Assembly: GCA_034112445.1 (NCBI GenBank)
Contig: JAWUVI010000005.1
Location: forward strand, 1-40,206
Source: Pelagadaptatus sp034112445
Lineage (GTDB): Bacteria > Pseudomonadota > Gammaproteobacteria > Pseudomonadales > Cellvibrionaceae
Direction of reading: 5' to 3'
Length of the DNA: 40,206 nt
Shown: positions 15,862 to 24,865 of the stretch, piece after piece
Layout: every line of letters starts with the position of its first letter
Position numbering within the stretch: the first letter of the stretch is position 1
Program-made: the position numbers and the translations under genes
Notes under the pieces: generated by a model
Told to the model about the DNA's origin: nothing
Databases searched by the model: none
The model's input: only the letters and a program-made list of their open reading frames with translations

Positions 15862-16734
15862 ATGAATAACGTTGTATCAAATAATGTATCAACTGATGCA
15901 TCAACTATGGGTCAATTTAAGTTGTCCTGCCTTTGTGGTGCCGCGGCCCAAAGAACACTTCTTGTAGTATCCCTACTTACCCTCTGCTTAATTAGCTCGC
16001 AAGCGTATTCTGACGATCTCGCCCTAGAATCTAATGTTCTTCGCCACGCCAGCCGCTCTTTCGGAGAGGTTGAAGTTACTGACAGAGAGAAGACATTAGA
16101 TTTGATCGCTCGAGAAATGGCCCACGAAGTGGCAAAGAGATTGTCGCTTGAGGTTACCCATATCGACTGCCCACTAGCACGCTGTGTTAATTTATTGAGA
16201 TCTGGTTCAGCTGACCTGATGATGTTTGTTAATGCCGCTCATCAATTCAATCAGAGCATAGAGTTCATTCAAATATGGCCAAATTCCATGGACATTATCT
16301 TTATTGTTCATTCTGAAAAAGCACAGGAGATTACTGAATATACCGATCTATATGGTCTTAGATTAGGGGTTGTGACAGGCTATAAATATTTTAGGCAAAT
16401 GGATGAAGATAATCTTTTAAACTTAACATCAGTGATCAGCCCTTTGCAGCTACCAAAAATGCTCATGGCAGACAGAATTGATGCTTATATAACGTACATC
16501 CCTTTTCTGGCTAGTACCCTAGTGAAATACCCGAATTTTGCAGCGGCGAAGTATACCCAGAAATATAATGACCTGGCTTTCATCGCGATAAGTAAAAGCT
16601 CGCCTTTACTATCCAGATCATCTGAAATAAATGCGATAGCTCTTGAGCTTATTAAAGATGGAACTTTTGATGAAATAATGGAGAGGCATCTTCCGAACGA
16701 ACCAAAGCCCTACCCAAAACATTTGAAAAACTAA
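15862..16734 (+). CDS. periplasmic solute-binding protein, SBP_bac_3-like
   Basis: Secreted protein with the bilobed architecture of extracellular solute-binding family 3 (polar amino acids and similar ligands), about 290 aa. A hydrophobic signal segment lies at about residues 33-50 from ATG 15862, ending before SYS-DDL-like residues. Cysteines near residue 100 of the mature part could form a disulfide. No permease or ATPase is nearby, so it may be an orphan receptor or sensor partner rather than an importer component. The start is uncertain: TTG 15832, ATG 15862 and ATG 15907 are all in frame, none with a good ribosome-binding site. ATG 15907 would give the most ordinary signal peptide. A TATAAT at 15813-15818 may be the -10 element. 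Confidence 0.65.
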   Translation: MNNVVSNNVSTDASTMGQFKLSCLCGAAAQRTLLVVSLLTLCLISSQAYSDDLALESNVLRHASRSFGEVEVTDREKTLDLIAREMAHEVAKRLSLEVTHIDCPLARCVNLLRSGSADLMMFVNAAHQFNQSIEFIQIWPNSMDIIFIVHSEKAQEITEYTDLYGLRLGVVTGYKYFRQMDEDNLLNLTSVISPLQLPKMLMADRIDAYITYIPFLASTLVKYPNFAAAKYTQKYNDLAFIAISKSSPLLSRSSEINAIALELIKDGTFDEIMERHLPNEPKPYPKHLKN

Positions 16735-16782
16735 CGCTGAGAGCAGACATATACTCTCAGCAGCCTTAACACTAAATCCTAT

Positions 16783-17910
16783 TTATGCCGCATGCAGAGA
16801 GTTAAGCGCATCCAATGCATTCACATATGAATAGCCCAAAATTTTAGCAACGGCTTCGTAGGTAACCATGCCGTTGTGAACGTTCAATCCGGCCAATAAG
16901 TTTGCATCCGCCTTGAGAGCTTCAATACCGTTATCGGCAAGCGCCAATGCGTAAGGTAAGGTCGCGTTAGTTAAAGCGAAGGTAGACGTTCTAGCTACGG
17001 CTCCGGGCATGTTGGCAACACAGTAATGAACAACATCATCCACAATATAGGTCGGATCGTCGTGGGTGGTGGCTTTACTGGTTTCAAAACAGCCACCTTG
17101 ATCAATGGCCACATCAACAACAACTGAGCCAGGCTTCATTAATTTGAGCATGTTTCGGGTAAGTAACTTAGGCGCAGCAGCCCCAGGGATAAGTACAGCC
17201 CCGATAACCAAATCGGAATTCTTAACCTGCTCTTCAATAGTTTCAGTAGTACTGTAAAGCGTACTGAGTCGATCACCATACAACTCATCCAATTGCTTTA
17301 AACGATTTAAAGAGCGATCGAGGATAGTGACTTTAGCACCCATCCCCATGGCTATCCTTGCCGCATTAATCCCAACAACACCGCCACCAATAACACACAC
17401 ATTGGCCGAATCTACACCCGGCACTCCGCCTAATAAAATTCCTGCACCGCCTTGAGCCTTTTCGAGGCAATGAGCACCTTCTTGTACCGACAAACGACCA
17501 GCCACCTCTGACATAGGAGCAAGTAATGGAAGACCACCACGATCATCGGTAATCGTTTCATAGGCTATGGCCGTCGCGCCAGACTTAACTAGTAATTCGG
17601 TTTGCTTAGGGTCTGGAGCAAGGTGTAGGTAAGTGAACAGCAACTGTCCCGGCTTTAGCATTTTGCATTCGATCGGCTGCGGCTCTTTTACTTTAATAAT
17701 CATCTCAGCCCGATCAAAGATCTCCTTAGCGGTTGCCACTATCTCTGCACCTGACTGCGAGTATTGATCGTTACTCAAACCAATGGCAGCACCACCATTA
17801 TTTTCTACCATAATTTTGTGGCCACGATCGACCAACTCTCGAACACCAGCCGGTGTTAGTCCAATTCTATATTCATGATTTTTAATTTCTTTAGGTACGC
17901 CAATCAACAT
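16783..17910 (-). CDS. ald: alanine dehydrogenase
   Basis: NAD-dependent L-alanine dehydrogenase, 375 aa, catalysing reversible oxidative deamination of alanine to pyruvate and ammonia. The substrate and catalytic residues Lys75 (in VKEP) and His96 (in YLHLA) are present. The Rossmann glycine motif VIGGGVVG is at 173-180, with the acidic Asp198 ending the second strand. Length and both termini match the family. It is divergent from an Lrp/AsnC regulator, the usual genomic arrangement for ald, so control by that regulator in response to alanine or another amino acid is likely. ATG 17910 is preceded by AGAACTA rather than a textbook site. Confidence 0.95.
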   Translation of the reverse strand: MLIGVPKEIKNHEYRIGLTPAGVRELVDRGHKIMVENNGGAAIGLSNDQYSQSGAEIVATAKEIFDRAEMIIKVKEPQPIECKMLKPGQLLFTYLHLAPDPKQTELLVKSGATAIAYETITDDRGGLPLLAPMSEVAGRLSVQEGAHCLEKAQGGAGILLGGVPGVDSANVCVIGGGVVGINAARIAMGMGAKVTILDRSLNRLKQLDELYGDRLSTLYSTTETIEEQVKNSDLVIGAVLIPGAAAPKLLTRNMLKLMKPGSVVVDVAIDQGGCFETSKATTHDDPTYIVDDVVHYCVANMPGAVARTSTFALTNATLPYALALADNGIEALKADANLLAGLNVHNGMVTYEAVAKILGYSYVNALDALNSLHAA

Positions 17911-17977
17911 AATAGTTCTCCACCTTCGGGCTTATTTGCGTGGAATTATTATATGGATATCGAACAGAACGATTCAC

Positions 17978-18010
17978 TTATTTATCTGAACAAAGATGAA
18001 ATATAAATAA
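17978..18010. promoter_or_regulatory. candidate Lrp-family operator between ald and its regulator
   Basis: TTATTTAT (17978-17985) and ATAAATAA (18003-18010) are perfect inverted arms in the 152-bp AT-rich divergent spacer. Lrp/AsnC proteins bind AT-rich dyads in such positions. The site itself is unproven. Confidence 0.4.
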
Positions 18011-18062
18011 ATACTACTGTTATATACTATTTATTATTAACTTTATTCTTAAAAGGCCGCAC

Positions 18063-18545
18063 ATGACAAAACTATATGAACTCAAGCTCATAGACAAAAA
18101 GATCCTTAGAGAACTACAAAAAGAAGGCCGCATCACTTTTTCTGAATTAGCCAATCGCGTTGGATTATCAACCAGCCCATGCTTAGAAAGAGTCAAAAGA
18201 ATGGAGCGCGAAGGCATCATTGAAGGCTATACGGCATTATTAAACCCAAGCTATCTTGCCGCCGGGTTGGTTGTATTTGTGCAGATACGCTTAAGCCGAA
18301 CCGCGCAAGACATCTTTGAGGAGTTTAAAGCCGCAGCAATTAACCTAGAAGAAGTACAAGAATGTTATCTCGTTTCTGGCAATTTCGATTACTTAATTAA
18401 AGCGCGAGTGGCTGACATGGATGCCTACCGGAAATTTCTAGGGGAAACTCTGCTGACGTTACCTGGTGTGCAGGAATCGACTAGCTATGTAGTAATGGAG
18501 CAAGTTAAAGAAACGATGAATATTCCGATATCTTACGGCTCTTGA
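18063..18545 (+). CDS. Lrp/AsnC-family transcriptional regulator (AldR-like)
   Basis: 160-aa regulator with an N-terminal winged helix-turn-helix (about 9-58) and a C-terminal RAM/AsnC ligand domain (about 70-150). It is divergent from alanine dehydrogenase and most likely controls it; the general Lrp is also close in sequence to such proteins, so the global regulator cannot be excluded. The end shows the usual family core LxxLPGVxxSxSYVVM-like pattern. Its stop codon lies inside a 15-bp perfect palindrome that separates it from the convergent gamma-glutamyltransferase gene. Confidence 0.88.
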   Translation: MTKLYELKLIDKKILRELQKEGRITFSELANRVGLSTSPCLERVKRMEREGIIEGYTALLNPSYLAAGLVVFVQIRLSRTAQDIFEEFKAAAINLEEVQECYLVSGNFDYLIKARVADMDAYRKFLGETLLTLPGVQESTSYVVMEQVKETMNIPISYGS

Positions 18546-18558
18546 GCCGTAAGATATC
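18527..18558. terminator. long perfect hairpin over the regulator stop codon
   Basis: GATATCTTACGGCTC (18527-18541), TT, GAGCCGTAAGATATC (18544-18558): 15-bp perfect arms. The TGA stop is at 18543-18545 in the loop. It sits between convergent genes and may end or stabilise transcripts from both sides, although neither strand has a clear T-run. Confidence 0.55.
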
Positions 18559-18595
18559 ATCAAAAATCAAACACGTTAGATAGGCGTTTAATTTA

Positions 18596-20536
18596 CTAGC
18601 GCCCCATTGCGGTTGTTTCTTCTCGAGGGTCGGCACCGGCCAACAATTCTCCATCGGCATTTCTAATGATGGCACCAACCGCACCGAAATCTTTATCCCA
18701 CTTCGGGTCTTCACTGACATCATAACCAAGCGATTTTAAGCCCTGTGCCGCTTGCGCATACAAATCAGCTTCAAGCCTTATACCGGCAGGAGTAAATTCA
18801 TGAGGAGAAAAGGACGAGGGCGCACTGATACTATAAAAGCGCGGGGCGTTAATAGCCTGCTGTAAATCCATGCCAAATATTTCCATATTCAAAAACACTT
18901 GCACCAGCGCTTGTGCTTGCATGTCTCCACCGGGAGTACTGTAAGCCATAAAAAATTGTCCCTCTTTAAAAACGATAACCGAATGCGGCGTAATTCTAGG
19001 TCGCTTACCGGGCATCAAAGAATTCACATGGGCGGGGTCTAATCGAAACTGCGTCATTCGATCCCCAAGGTTAATCCCTGTATTTTCTGGCATAGGGCTT
19101 TTAGGAAAGTCAGACGGGGTGATTACAACGGCATTACCCTCGGCATCGACAACAGCCAGTTGTGAGGTGTCTTGGCCTATTGAAAATTTTGTTAATTGGC
19201 TTAATTTAAAATTACCAGAGTGCTGCACAGAGAACGCATCAAGAGCTCTATCAAAGCCTGTAATTTTTCCTGGGGCCGGTAGCTCAGCATACGCTGTGTG
19301 AGTCATTTCACTGCGTCTTGCAGACGCGTACTTTTTACTGAGAAGAACATCGAGTGGCACACGAACAAAATCAGAGTCGGCCACATACGCATCGCGATCC
19401 GCCATTGCCAATTCAATAGCTTGAGTCACGGCATGTATGTATTGGGTGCTGTTGTGTTCCAAAGCACCAAGATCTATAGATTCTAAAATCTGTAAAACCA
19501 GCGGTTCCATGATTCCTTGCGACCAGGTTCCGTTGCCATAAAAAGTATAGTCACCGTACGATCCTGCTATCGGCTCTTCCCAACCACCGCTGTAATTTTT
19601 TAAATCTTGGCGGGTAAATAAACCGCCTTCTTGTTGATGCAAATCCAGTATTTTTTCAGCGATTGGCCCTTCATAAAAATAATCACGCATGGCGCGAATA
19701 CCCGCGCTACGATCACCACCAGCATCTAGTACTAATTGCTCTGCACGAGCGAGAGATTTCAGGCTGCCTGCCAATTCCGGCAAGCGCATTCGGTCGTGTA
19801 AATGAATAGGTCGCCACCATTGTCCGCGCAAATAATTATGGGCCGTACTGGGCATAAGAATCGAAAAACCAATACGCTCAAGCAAGGATAAGTTTAGGTT
19901 TCTCTGCAGTGTCGTATGTACCGGAAACCCATCAAGCGCCAACTTTATTGCGGGGGCGGACAAACGACTAAAGGACATGCTGCCACAATCACTTAACAGT
20001 GCCGCAATCACATCGGGGGATGAAGGTATTAACTGCGATAGCACATCAAACGTTGGCACATGCTCGTGGCCCGCATTTTTAAACACTTCAATAGTAGCGG
20101 CTTGAGGTGCCTTGCCTGCGCCGATATAACTTCTCACTCGGCCGGTTGCGGCATCGTACACCATGGTTGGAGCCACACCTGCAAAGGATGCGGCTTCACC
20201 GTGAGTAACATTGAGCATCAGCAACGCGGCTACAGCCGCATCACAAGCCGTGCCACCCTCTTCAAGAACATCGACAGCCGCTTGAGACGCCCAAGGTGTT
20301 CCGGTAACAACGGCAAAGGTCTTCGATCTCAATAGTGGTTTATCGATCTTAATGGCATCGGTATAGGCCATTAAATCACGGGGACCACGGGGTAACATAA
20401 AAAAAATAATGGCAAAAAACACAACAGTCGTTACTGCTAACGTTGCCCAAACGCCGCATTTTTTATGTATCTGCATACCAATGAACTCTTTTGTCTGTGT
20501 ATAACGCAGCTGCCTAGTTTCACCTGAAGGTTTCAC
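18596..20536 (-). CDS. gamma-glutamyltransferase family protein
   Basis: N-terminal nucleophile hydrolase of the gamma-glutamyltranspeptidase family, about 646 aa, which would mature by self-cleavage before a threonine. The likely nucleophile is Thr457 in GQDTSQLAVVD; the usual enzyme has a Thr-Thr-His context, so this is a divergent member and the substrate could differ from glutathione. An uncleaved-looking membrane helix at about 33-48 places the enzyme in the periplasm, anchored. GTG 20536 has AGGG 7 nt upstream; ATG 20476 is an alternative just before the helix. The large-subunit features (substrate Arg region near 120-135, Gly-Gly pair PGGDM near 555) are present. Confidence 0.85.
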   Translation of the reverse strand: MKPSGETRQLRYTQTKEFIGMQIHKKCGVWATLAVTTVVFFAIIFFMLPRGPRDLMAYTDAIKIDKPLLRSKTFAVVTGTPWASQAAVDVLEEGGTACDAAVAALLMLNVTHGEAASFAGVAPTMVYDAATGRVRSYIGAGKAPQAATIEVFKNAGHEHVPTFDVLSQLIPSSPDVIAALLSDCGSMSFSRLSAPAIKLALDGFPVHTTLQRNLNLSLLERIGFSILMPSTAHNYLRGQWWRPIHLHDRMRLPELAGSLKSLARAEQLVLDAGGDRSAGIRAMRDYFYEGPIAEKILDLHQQEGGLFTRQDLKNYSGGWEEPIAGSYGDYTFYGNGTWSQGIMEPLVLQILESIDLGALEHNSTQYIHAVTQAIELAMADRDAYVADSDFVRVPLDVLLSKKYASARRSEMTHTAYAELPAPGKITGFDRALDAFSVQHSGNFKLSQLTKFSIGQDTSQLAVVDAEGNAVVITPSDFPKSPMPENTGINLGDRMTQFRLDPAHVNSLMPGKRPRITPHSVIVFKEGQFFMAYSTPGGDMQAQALVQVFLNMEIFGMDLQQAINAPRFYSISAPSSFSPHEFTPAGIRLEADLYAQAAQGLKSLGYDVSEDPKWDKDFGAVGAIIRNADGELLAGADPREETTAMGR

Positions 20537-20562
20537 AACTGAACCCTTACAACAACGATAGA

Positions 20563-20739
20563 TTAGCTCTCTAATCCGCTTGCTTGCTCTCTCAAATACT
20601 TGCGCAAAACCACTTCAACCTCCAAGAATTCTATCGGCTTAGGTAAGTAATCGCTCATACCAATCGACAAGCCTTTTTCTACATCATCGCTCATCACGTT
20701 TGCTGAAAGGCCACAGATGGGTATATCTTTAAATCCCAA
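20563..20739 (-). pseudogene. C-terminal remnant of a hybrid histidine kinase receiver domain
   Basis: Minus-strand reading gives 58 residues that are plainly the last third of a response-regulator receiver domain: the beta-4 strand and loop IPICGLSANVMSDD, helix alpha-4 ending in GMSDYL, the conserved Lys-Pro of beta-5 (LPKPI), and helix alpha-5, then a natural stop (20563-20565). The Asp-bearing and kinase parts are absent. The fragment begins exactly at the stop codon of the AMP-forming ligase gene, with no start codon of its own. It is therefore the severed tail of a gene destroyed when the adjacent mutase cassette was inserted or when this region was rearranged. Confidence 0.85.
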
Positions 20740-22311
20740 TCACTGACCAGATAGCTCTCGCTTCAATTCAGCTTTGTTAATTTGATGCTTGTCGTTTTGC
20801 ACGAGCGGCAGGAATTTTTTGTAGATAACTCGACTTGGAATCATATAAGACGCTAGATGTTTTTTTAGCTCGAATATAATTTCTTTTTCCGTGATTTCAT
20901 TGGGCGCGGAATACACCATTATAATTTCTTCTTCGATCAGTTCGTTGTCTATAGAAAACACAGCACAGCGCTCTATCTGTGGAATATTTTTAGACACCAC
21001 CGACTCTATTTCATAAGGCGACACCCTAAAACCTCGGGTTTTAATCATGTCGTCTTGGCGAGAAACAAAGTAAAAATAACCTTCTTCATCTTTGTAGACA
21101 TAATCACCGGTTGCAACAACGATTTCATCCGTTAACTGGCCTTCTAGCTCAATAACATCTTTTAGTATTTGTACTGACTTATAACGTTGCGCGTTTTGCT
21201 CTGGCGCATTCCAAAAACCTCGATAGATGTAACCGCCTCGGTGGATCAATTCGCCCACTTCACGAACCGCACACTCTTTGCCCTCGGCATTAATGACATA
21301 GAGCTCAACATCTGGAATAGGTTTACCAATTGAGTCGGGCCTGATATTCACTTGTGAAGGGTCTAGATAGGTTGAACGAAACGCTTCGGTAAGCCCGTGC
21401 ATCGAATAAAAATCCGCTTGCTGAAATGTGTTTTTACAATCGGCTATCATTTTAGCCGTAACATTTCCGCCCGATGAGGTAATCGTTTTAACACCATCAA
21501 ACAGTTCTGCGCTAGGAATTCTATGTGAATCGTCATCAAACATCTGCGAAATATTAAAGGGCATCAGCGGAATGACACTGACTTTATCGTTGATTAAATG
21601 ATTGAAAAAATCATCAGGCAAAATAAAGCGATGTAAGGCTAAGGTGGCTTTTTTGTATAGGGTACAAAAAATTTGATTTAGGCCGTAATCTAGATTGAAA
21701 ATAAGCAATCCAGAAATAACATCGTCTTGCTTTAATTTTAAATACTGAGAAACAACACGCGCAGAATCGATTAAATTTCGGTGGGAAATAACAATGCCTT
21801 TTGGTGCTCCAGACAAACCGAAAGAATACGTAATTACCGCATTATTGTGACCATTAACATCACACACATAGGCGTTATTGTAGTACTTATAAATTTCTTC
21901 AAACGAGGCAACATCTTTTTTGGCTGTCTCATAAGAAAGAAGATGCCCGTCGAAACTGAGTTCTTCTATGCTTTCAATTTTAACCTTGTCAGTAATAATA
22001 CATTTGATATCACAATCATTAATAATGTATTCCACTTGCTCCGGTTTTAGCAAAGTAGTCAGTGGCACCAAAATATAATCGGTGGACAAAATAGCCAGCA
22101 CCGCTACAACCTGTTCGATAGCTTTATTTGAATAAAGCCCAATTCTCGATCCCTTTGGTAAATCTAATTCTTTAAGATAAAAAGCCACTTGATTTGTCTT
22201 AGTCAGCAGCTCTGCGTAAGTCATGCTTTTATCATTAAAAATCAAAGCAGATTTATCGCCGTGAGTTTGGGCGGCACTTTCTAGGAGGGTTCTTATACAG
22301 TTTATTGACAT
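20740..22311 (-). CDS. AMP-forming acyl/aminoacyl ligase in mutase operon
   Basis: Adenylate-forming enzyme of the ANL superfamily, 523 aa. The AMP-binding loop is atypical (TYSFGLSGAPKG at 161-172, usually Ser/Thr-Ser-Gly-Ser/Thr-Thr-Gly-x-Pro-Lys-Gly). HGLTE (305-309), TGD (401-403), the hinge RQDDMIKTRGFRV (418-430) and the C-terminal Lys513 are present, so it should be active. The segment LDYGLNQ (207-213) recalls the exosortase-A-associated acyl-CoA ligase family (TIGR03098). No carrier protein domain follows. ATG 22311 overlaps the stop of the reactivase gene by one base, making it the last gene of a coupled operon. Its substrate might be methylaspartate, a derivative, or an unrelated acid; sequence alone does not decide. 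Confidence 0.8.
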   Translation of the reverse strand: MSINCIRTLLESAAQTHGDKSALIFNDKSMTYAELLTKTNQVAFYLKELDLPKGSRIGLYSNKAIEQVVAVLAILSTDYILVPLTTLLKPEQVEYIINDCDIKCIITDKVKIESIEELSFDGHLLSYETAKKDVASFEEIYKYYNNAYVCDVNGHNNAVITYSFGLSGAPKGIVISHRNLIDSARVVSQYLKLKQDDVISGLLIFNLDYGLNQIFCTLYKKATLALHRFILPDDFFNHLINDKVSVIPLMPFNISQMFDDDSHRIPSAELFDGVKTITSSGGNVTAKMIADCKNTFQQADFYSMHGLTEAFRSTYLDPSQVNIRPDSIGKPIPDVELYVINAEGKECAVREVGELIHRGGYIYRGFWNAPEQNAQRYKSVQILKDVIELEGQLTDEIVVATGDYVYKDEEGYFYFVSRQDDMIKTRGFRVSPYEIESVVSKNIPQIERCAVFSIDNELIEEEIIMVYSAPNEITEKEIIFELKKHLASYMIPSRVIYKKFLPLVQNDKHQINKAELKRELSGQ

Positions 22312-23504
22312 TATGCTTCTCCTTTTGCACCAAGCGTCCAGATATCATAATTGCTGTCTAAAATAATGACAGGCTTATGATCTGACGTTAGGATTTTTTT
22401 ATAGAAAAACGAAATAATATCTTCGATTTCAGCCACAGTTAACACTTTCGTAATGCCGCCAGTTAATACAATAGAATTAACCGTCAGTAATTTTATATTC
22501 ACATAGGCTTTTTTATAATGTGATATTTTATACAGCACTAAGAAGACAGCGAGCTGCATTAATACTTTAATCGCTTTATCACCTTGCTCAACAAAAATAT
22601 TTTCAGTCACTTCTAAATGCGTTAATAATTCATAAACGTATTCATTATTTTTAGCTGCAAAAATCAATGACTGCTTTGATTTATAAACCCCTAACTTTTT
22701 AAACACGAGCCTATCGTATTCATTTTCGGTCACTATATTTTCTTCGACCAAATCTTTTGAGTAATGAATATCCGTTGTTGCCCCGCCAATATCAAGCAAG
22801 ATAAAAGGATTCACTACCGAGAAGCTGGCATCAATTAACGGCAATGTTTTGTTTACAATATAAGGCGTTGAAAAAATTTGATTAGAAGTAATATCGTATA
22901 AGTTTTTGATATCTTCTTTACCTTCAATATCTTGCTGATAAAGATTGGTCAAATATTCTTTCAGGTTGTCTTCCACAATATGCAAACGATCATCAATAAT
23001 ATTTGGCAAGACCACCAGATTTTCAATATTTTTCTCTAATTCAAAAGCGTCTTGCTCAGTGCCGACGTAAACAACATTGGAATACTTAAGGTTATCTAGG
23101 TAACGGTAAAGGCTATCGCCAAAAATATTTCCGTGTGTATTAATGCCACCCACAATAATGACAACATCAACCAGCTCACTGGGTAAGGAATAGTCTTCAA
23201 TATTTTGATAGAGGATAGAATCAATAATATTAATACCGGAATTAAAGGCAATATTGGTTGCGTACTTAAGCGAAAAAGAATTGGTGACTCCGATAATAAG
23301 CGTACTTAACCCGCCATTAGCTGACGAACAAATATGCACATCGCTTTTATCAAATCGCTCGATCGTATCACCACATTTCTGCATCAAGTCGTCCAATATA
23401 TCTTTATTGAAGTCTCTAAAATGCTGCTCAATATGATCAACAGTACTGACCTTGAAATAAGTACTGCCAACATCAATCAATAATCTTTCGTTTGACTGAC
23501 TCAT
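22311..23504 (-). CDS. glmL: GlmL/MutL-type ATPase, mutase reactivation protein
   Basis: ASKHA-fold ATPase of the MutL/GlmL family, 397 aa, thought to reactivate or assemble the B12-dependent glutamate mutase. Phosphate-binding motifs are visible: DVGSTYFK at 11-18 and DIGGATTD at 238-245, with a further Gly-Gly loop VLTGG near 350. It is somewhat shorter than typical GlmL proteins (about 460 aa). Its ATG overlaps the stop of the E-subunit gene (ATGA, 4 nt), and its stop overlaps the ligase start, so all four genes are translationally coupled. Codon use is noticeably AT-rich, like its operon partners. Confidence 0.85.
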   Translation of the reverse strand: MSQSNERLLIDVGSTYFKVSTVDHIEQHFRDFNKDILDDLMQKCGDTIERFDKSDVHICSSANGGLSTLIIGVTNSFSLKYATNIAFNSGINIIDSILYQNIEDYSLPSELVDVVIIVGGINTHGNIFGDSLYRYLDNLKYSNVVYVGTEQDAFELEKNIENLVVLPNIIDDRLHIVEDNLKEYLTNLYQQDIEGKEDIKNLYDITSNQIFSTPYIVNKTLPLIDASFSVVNPFILLDIGGATTDIHYSKDLVEENIVTENEYDRLVFKKLGVYKSKQSLIFAAKNNEYVYELLTHLEVTENIFVEQGDKAIKVLMQLAVFLVLYKISHYKKAYVNIKLLTVNSIVLTGGITKVLTVAEIEDIISFFYKKILTSDHKPVIILDSNYDIWTLGAKGEA

Positions 23505-24865
23505 TGCATGATTCCTATATCGTGAACAATGTCGTTAACTATGCTCGTTCTGTCTTTATTTAGATCGCACTTCGATTTTTCAAAGGCATAACAGCGATCT
23601 GGAATCGGCACATTGCCACGCTTAATAATTCTGATGTTTTTGTTTGGATCTCGCACGGTGATCATTTCATTATGGTTAATAATGTGTGGAGAAAAAGGCA
23701 CATCGATAATGCCATTTTTAATGGAGTTGAACACTTTGCGCCATAAGGTATCAGCGGGATCATTAAATACGGCTTCCATAATGGCTTTAACTTCTAAAGT
23801 TAAAATTTCTTCTTCTTCCTCATCAACCACATTAGGCAGGCCATTTAAAATACCCAAGGTATATTGCGTATTGGCAACCGTTTCAGCATTGGCCTCTTTC
23901 GTTGGAATACCAACCGCCTCTTCTCTGGTTTTCGTGATGATTTTATCGGCACCAACCATGGATGCAATGACGGTGGACATATTAATCAGCTGTTCGGCAA
24001 AATTTCGATTGGTAGGAAAAGCGCCCATCCATTGATGATAAACCAAATGTATCGCAGCATCTTCACAGCCAATTTCAGCCGCGTAGAATCTAGCCAGCTT
24101 TTTAAGCACCGCACCGGTAACTATGTCTTGATTCATTGAGCCTTGCTGCGCAAAAGAAACTGAGAATGACTTAACCCCCTCTTCCAATGACAGCATCATT
24201 TCTAATAGCTGAATCACAATTGTGATTGAAGGCGGCACCAAGGTTGCGGTCAGCGGACCAAACGACTCACGATTGATAGGTTCGTTTAATTTCGAATAAT
24301 TTGCACACACACGCTCAACATACTTCCAATACAAAAAGGCTTTATCTAATGGAAAGTTTTTTGAATAGGGTAAAAGGTAAGTAATGGGGCCACCTTCAAT
24401 TTCAAAAATCCCGGAAGCAATCGCGGTTTCAATCAGTAACCTAGCGTCTGGGGTTCCATGCCTTAGACTCACAGGCTTATTGAAATGAGTGATCATCTTG
24501 CGCGTAGTTCGATACCCATGAGTAACCAATGGGTAGCCGTTAAGCATGTCCACGTCGGTTTCTTCGCTCAAACGCAGCATTTTTTTCGCGGTACCATAGT
24601 CGTTGAGTCGCGTATTTGAATCTATCGTTAGCGGTAGGACATCGACATTGGCTTCGACAAAAAACTCATACAGCGCAAATTGCTTTTTATAAGAGGGAAA
24701 TCCACCCCTAGGCTGAACCAACATTTTATTTTTCTTCTTAAAATGATGTGATATAAAAAGCTCTTTATTGGCATTTTTAACAAATTCAGCCACCTCAGAA
24801 AAATCAAAGGCATCAACAAATTCATTACTGAGAATTATCTCTCTTTCTTCTTGCAGCAAACTCAT
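23501..24865 (-). CDS. glmE: glutamate (methylaspartate) mutase catalytic E subunit
   Basis: Large subunit of the adenosylcobalamin-dependent glutamate mutase, 454 aa, which interconverts L-glutamate and (2S,3S)-3-methylaspartate by a radical carbon-skeleton rearrangement. The TIM-barrel family landmarks are present: VQPRGGFP near 50, PLTIDSNTR near 78, LNGYPLVTHG near 108, LRHGTPDARLL near 133 and EGGPITYLLPYSK near 157, regions that hold the substrate arginines and active-site glutamate. It is slightly shorter than the clostridial enzyme (483 aa). It overlaps the S-subunit gene by 4 nt. It needs coenzyme B12, so the cell must make or import cobamide; no B12 genes are in the window. Confidence 0.88.
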   Translation of the reverse strand: MSLLQEEREIILSNEFVDAFDFSEVAEFVKNANKELFISHHFKKKNKMLVQPRGGFPSYKKQFALYEFFVEANVDVLPLTIDSNTRLNDYGTAKKMLRLSEETDVDMLNGYPLVTHGYRTTRKMITHFNKPVSLRHGTPDARLLIETAIASGIFEIEGGPITYLLPYSKNFPLDKAFLYWKYVERVCANYSKLNEPINRESFGPLTATLVPPSITIVIQLLEMMLSLEEGVKSFSVSFAQQGSMNQDIVTGAVLKKLARFYAAEIGCEDAAIHLVYHQWMGAFPTNRNFAEQLINMSTVIASMVGADKIITKTREEAVGIPTKEANAETVANTQYTLGILNGLPNVVDEEEEEILTLEVKAIMEAVFNDPADTLWRKVFNSIKNGIIDVPFSPHIINHNEMITVRDPNKNIRIIKRGNVPIPDRCYAFEKSKCDLNKDRTSIVNDIVHDIGIMQ

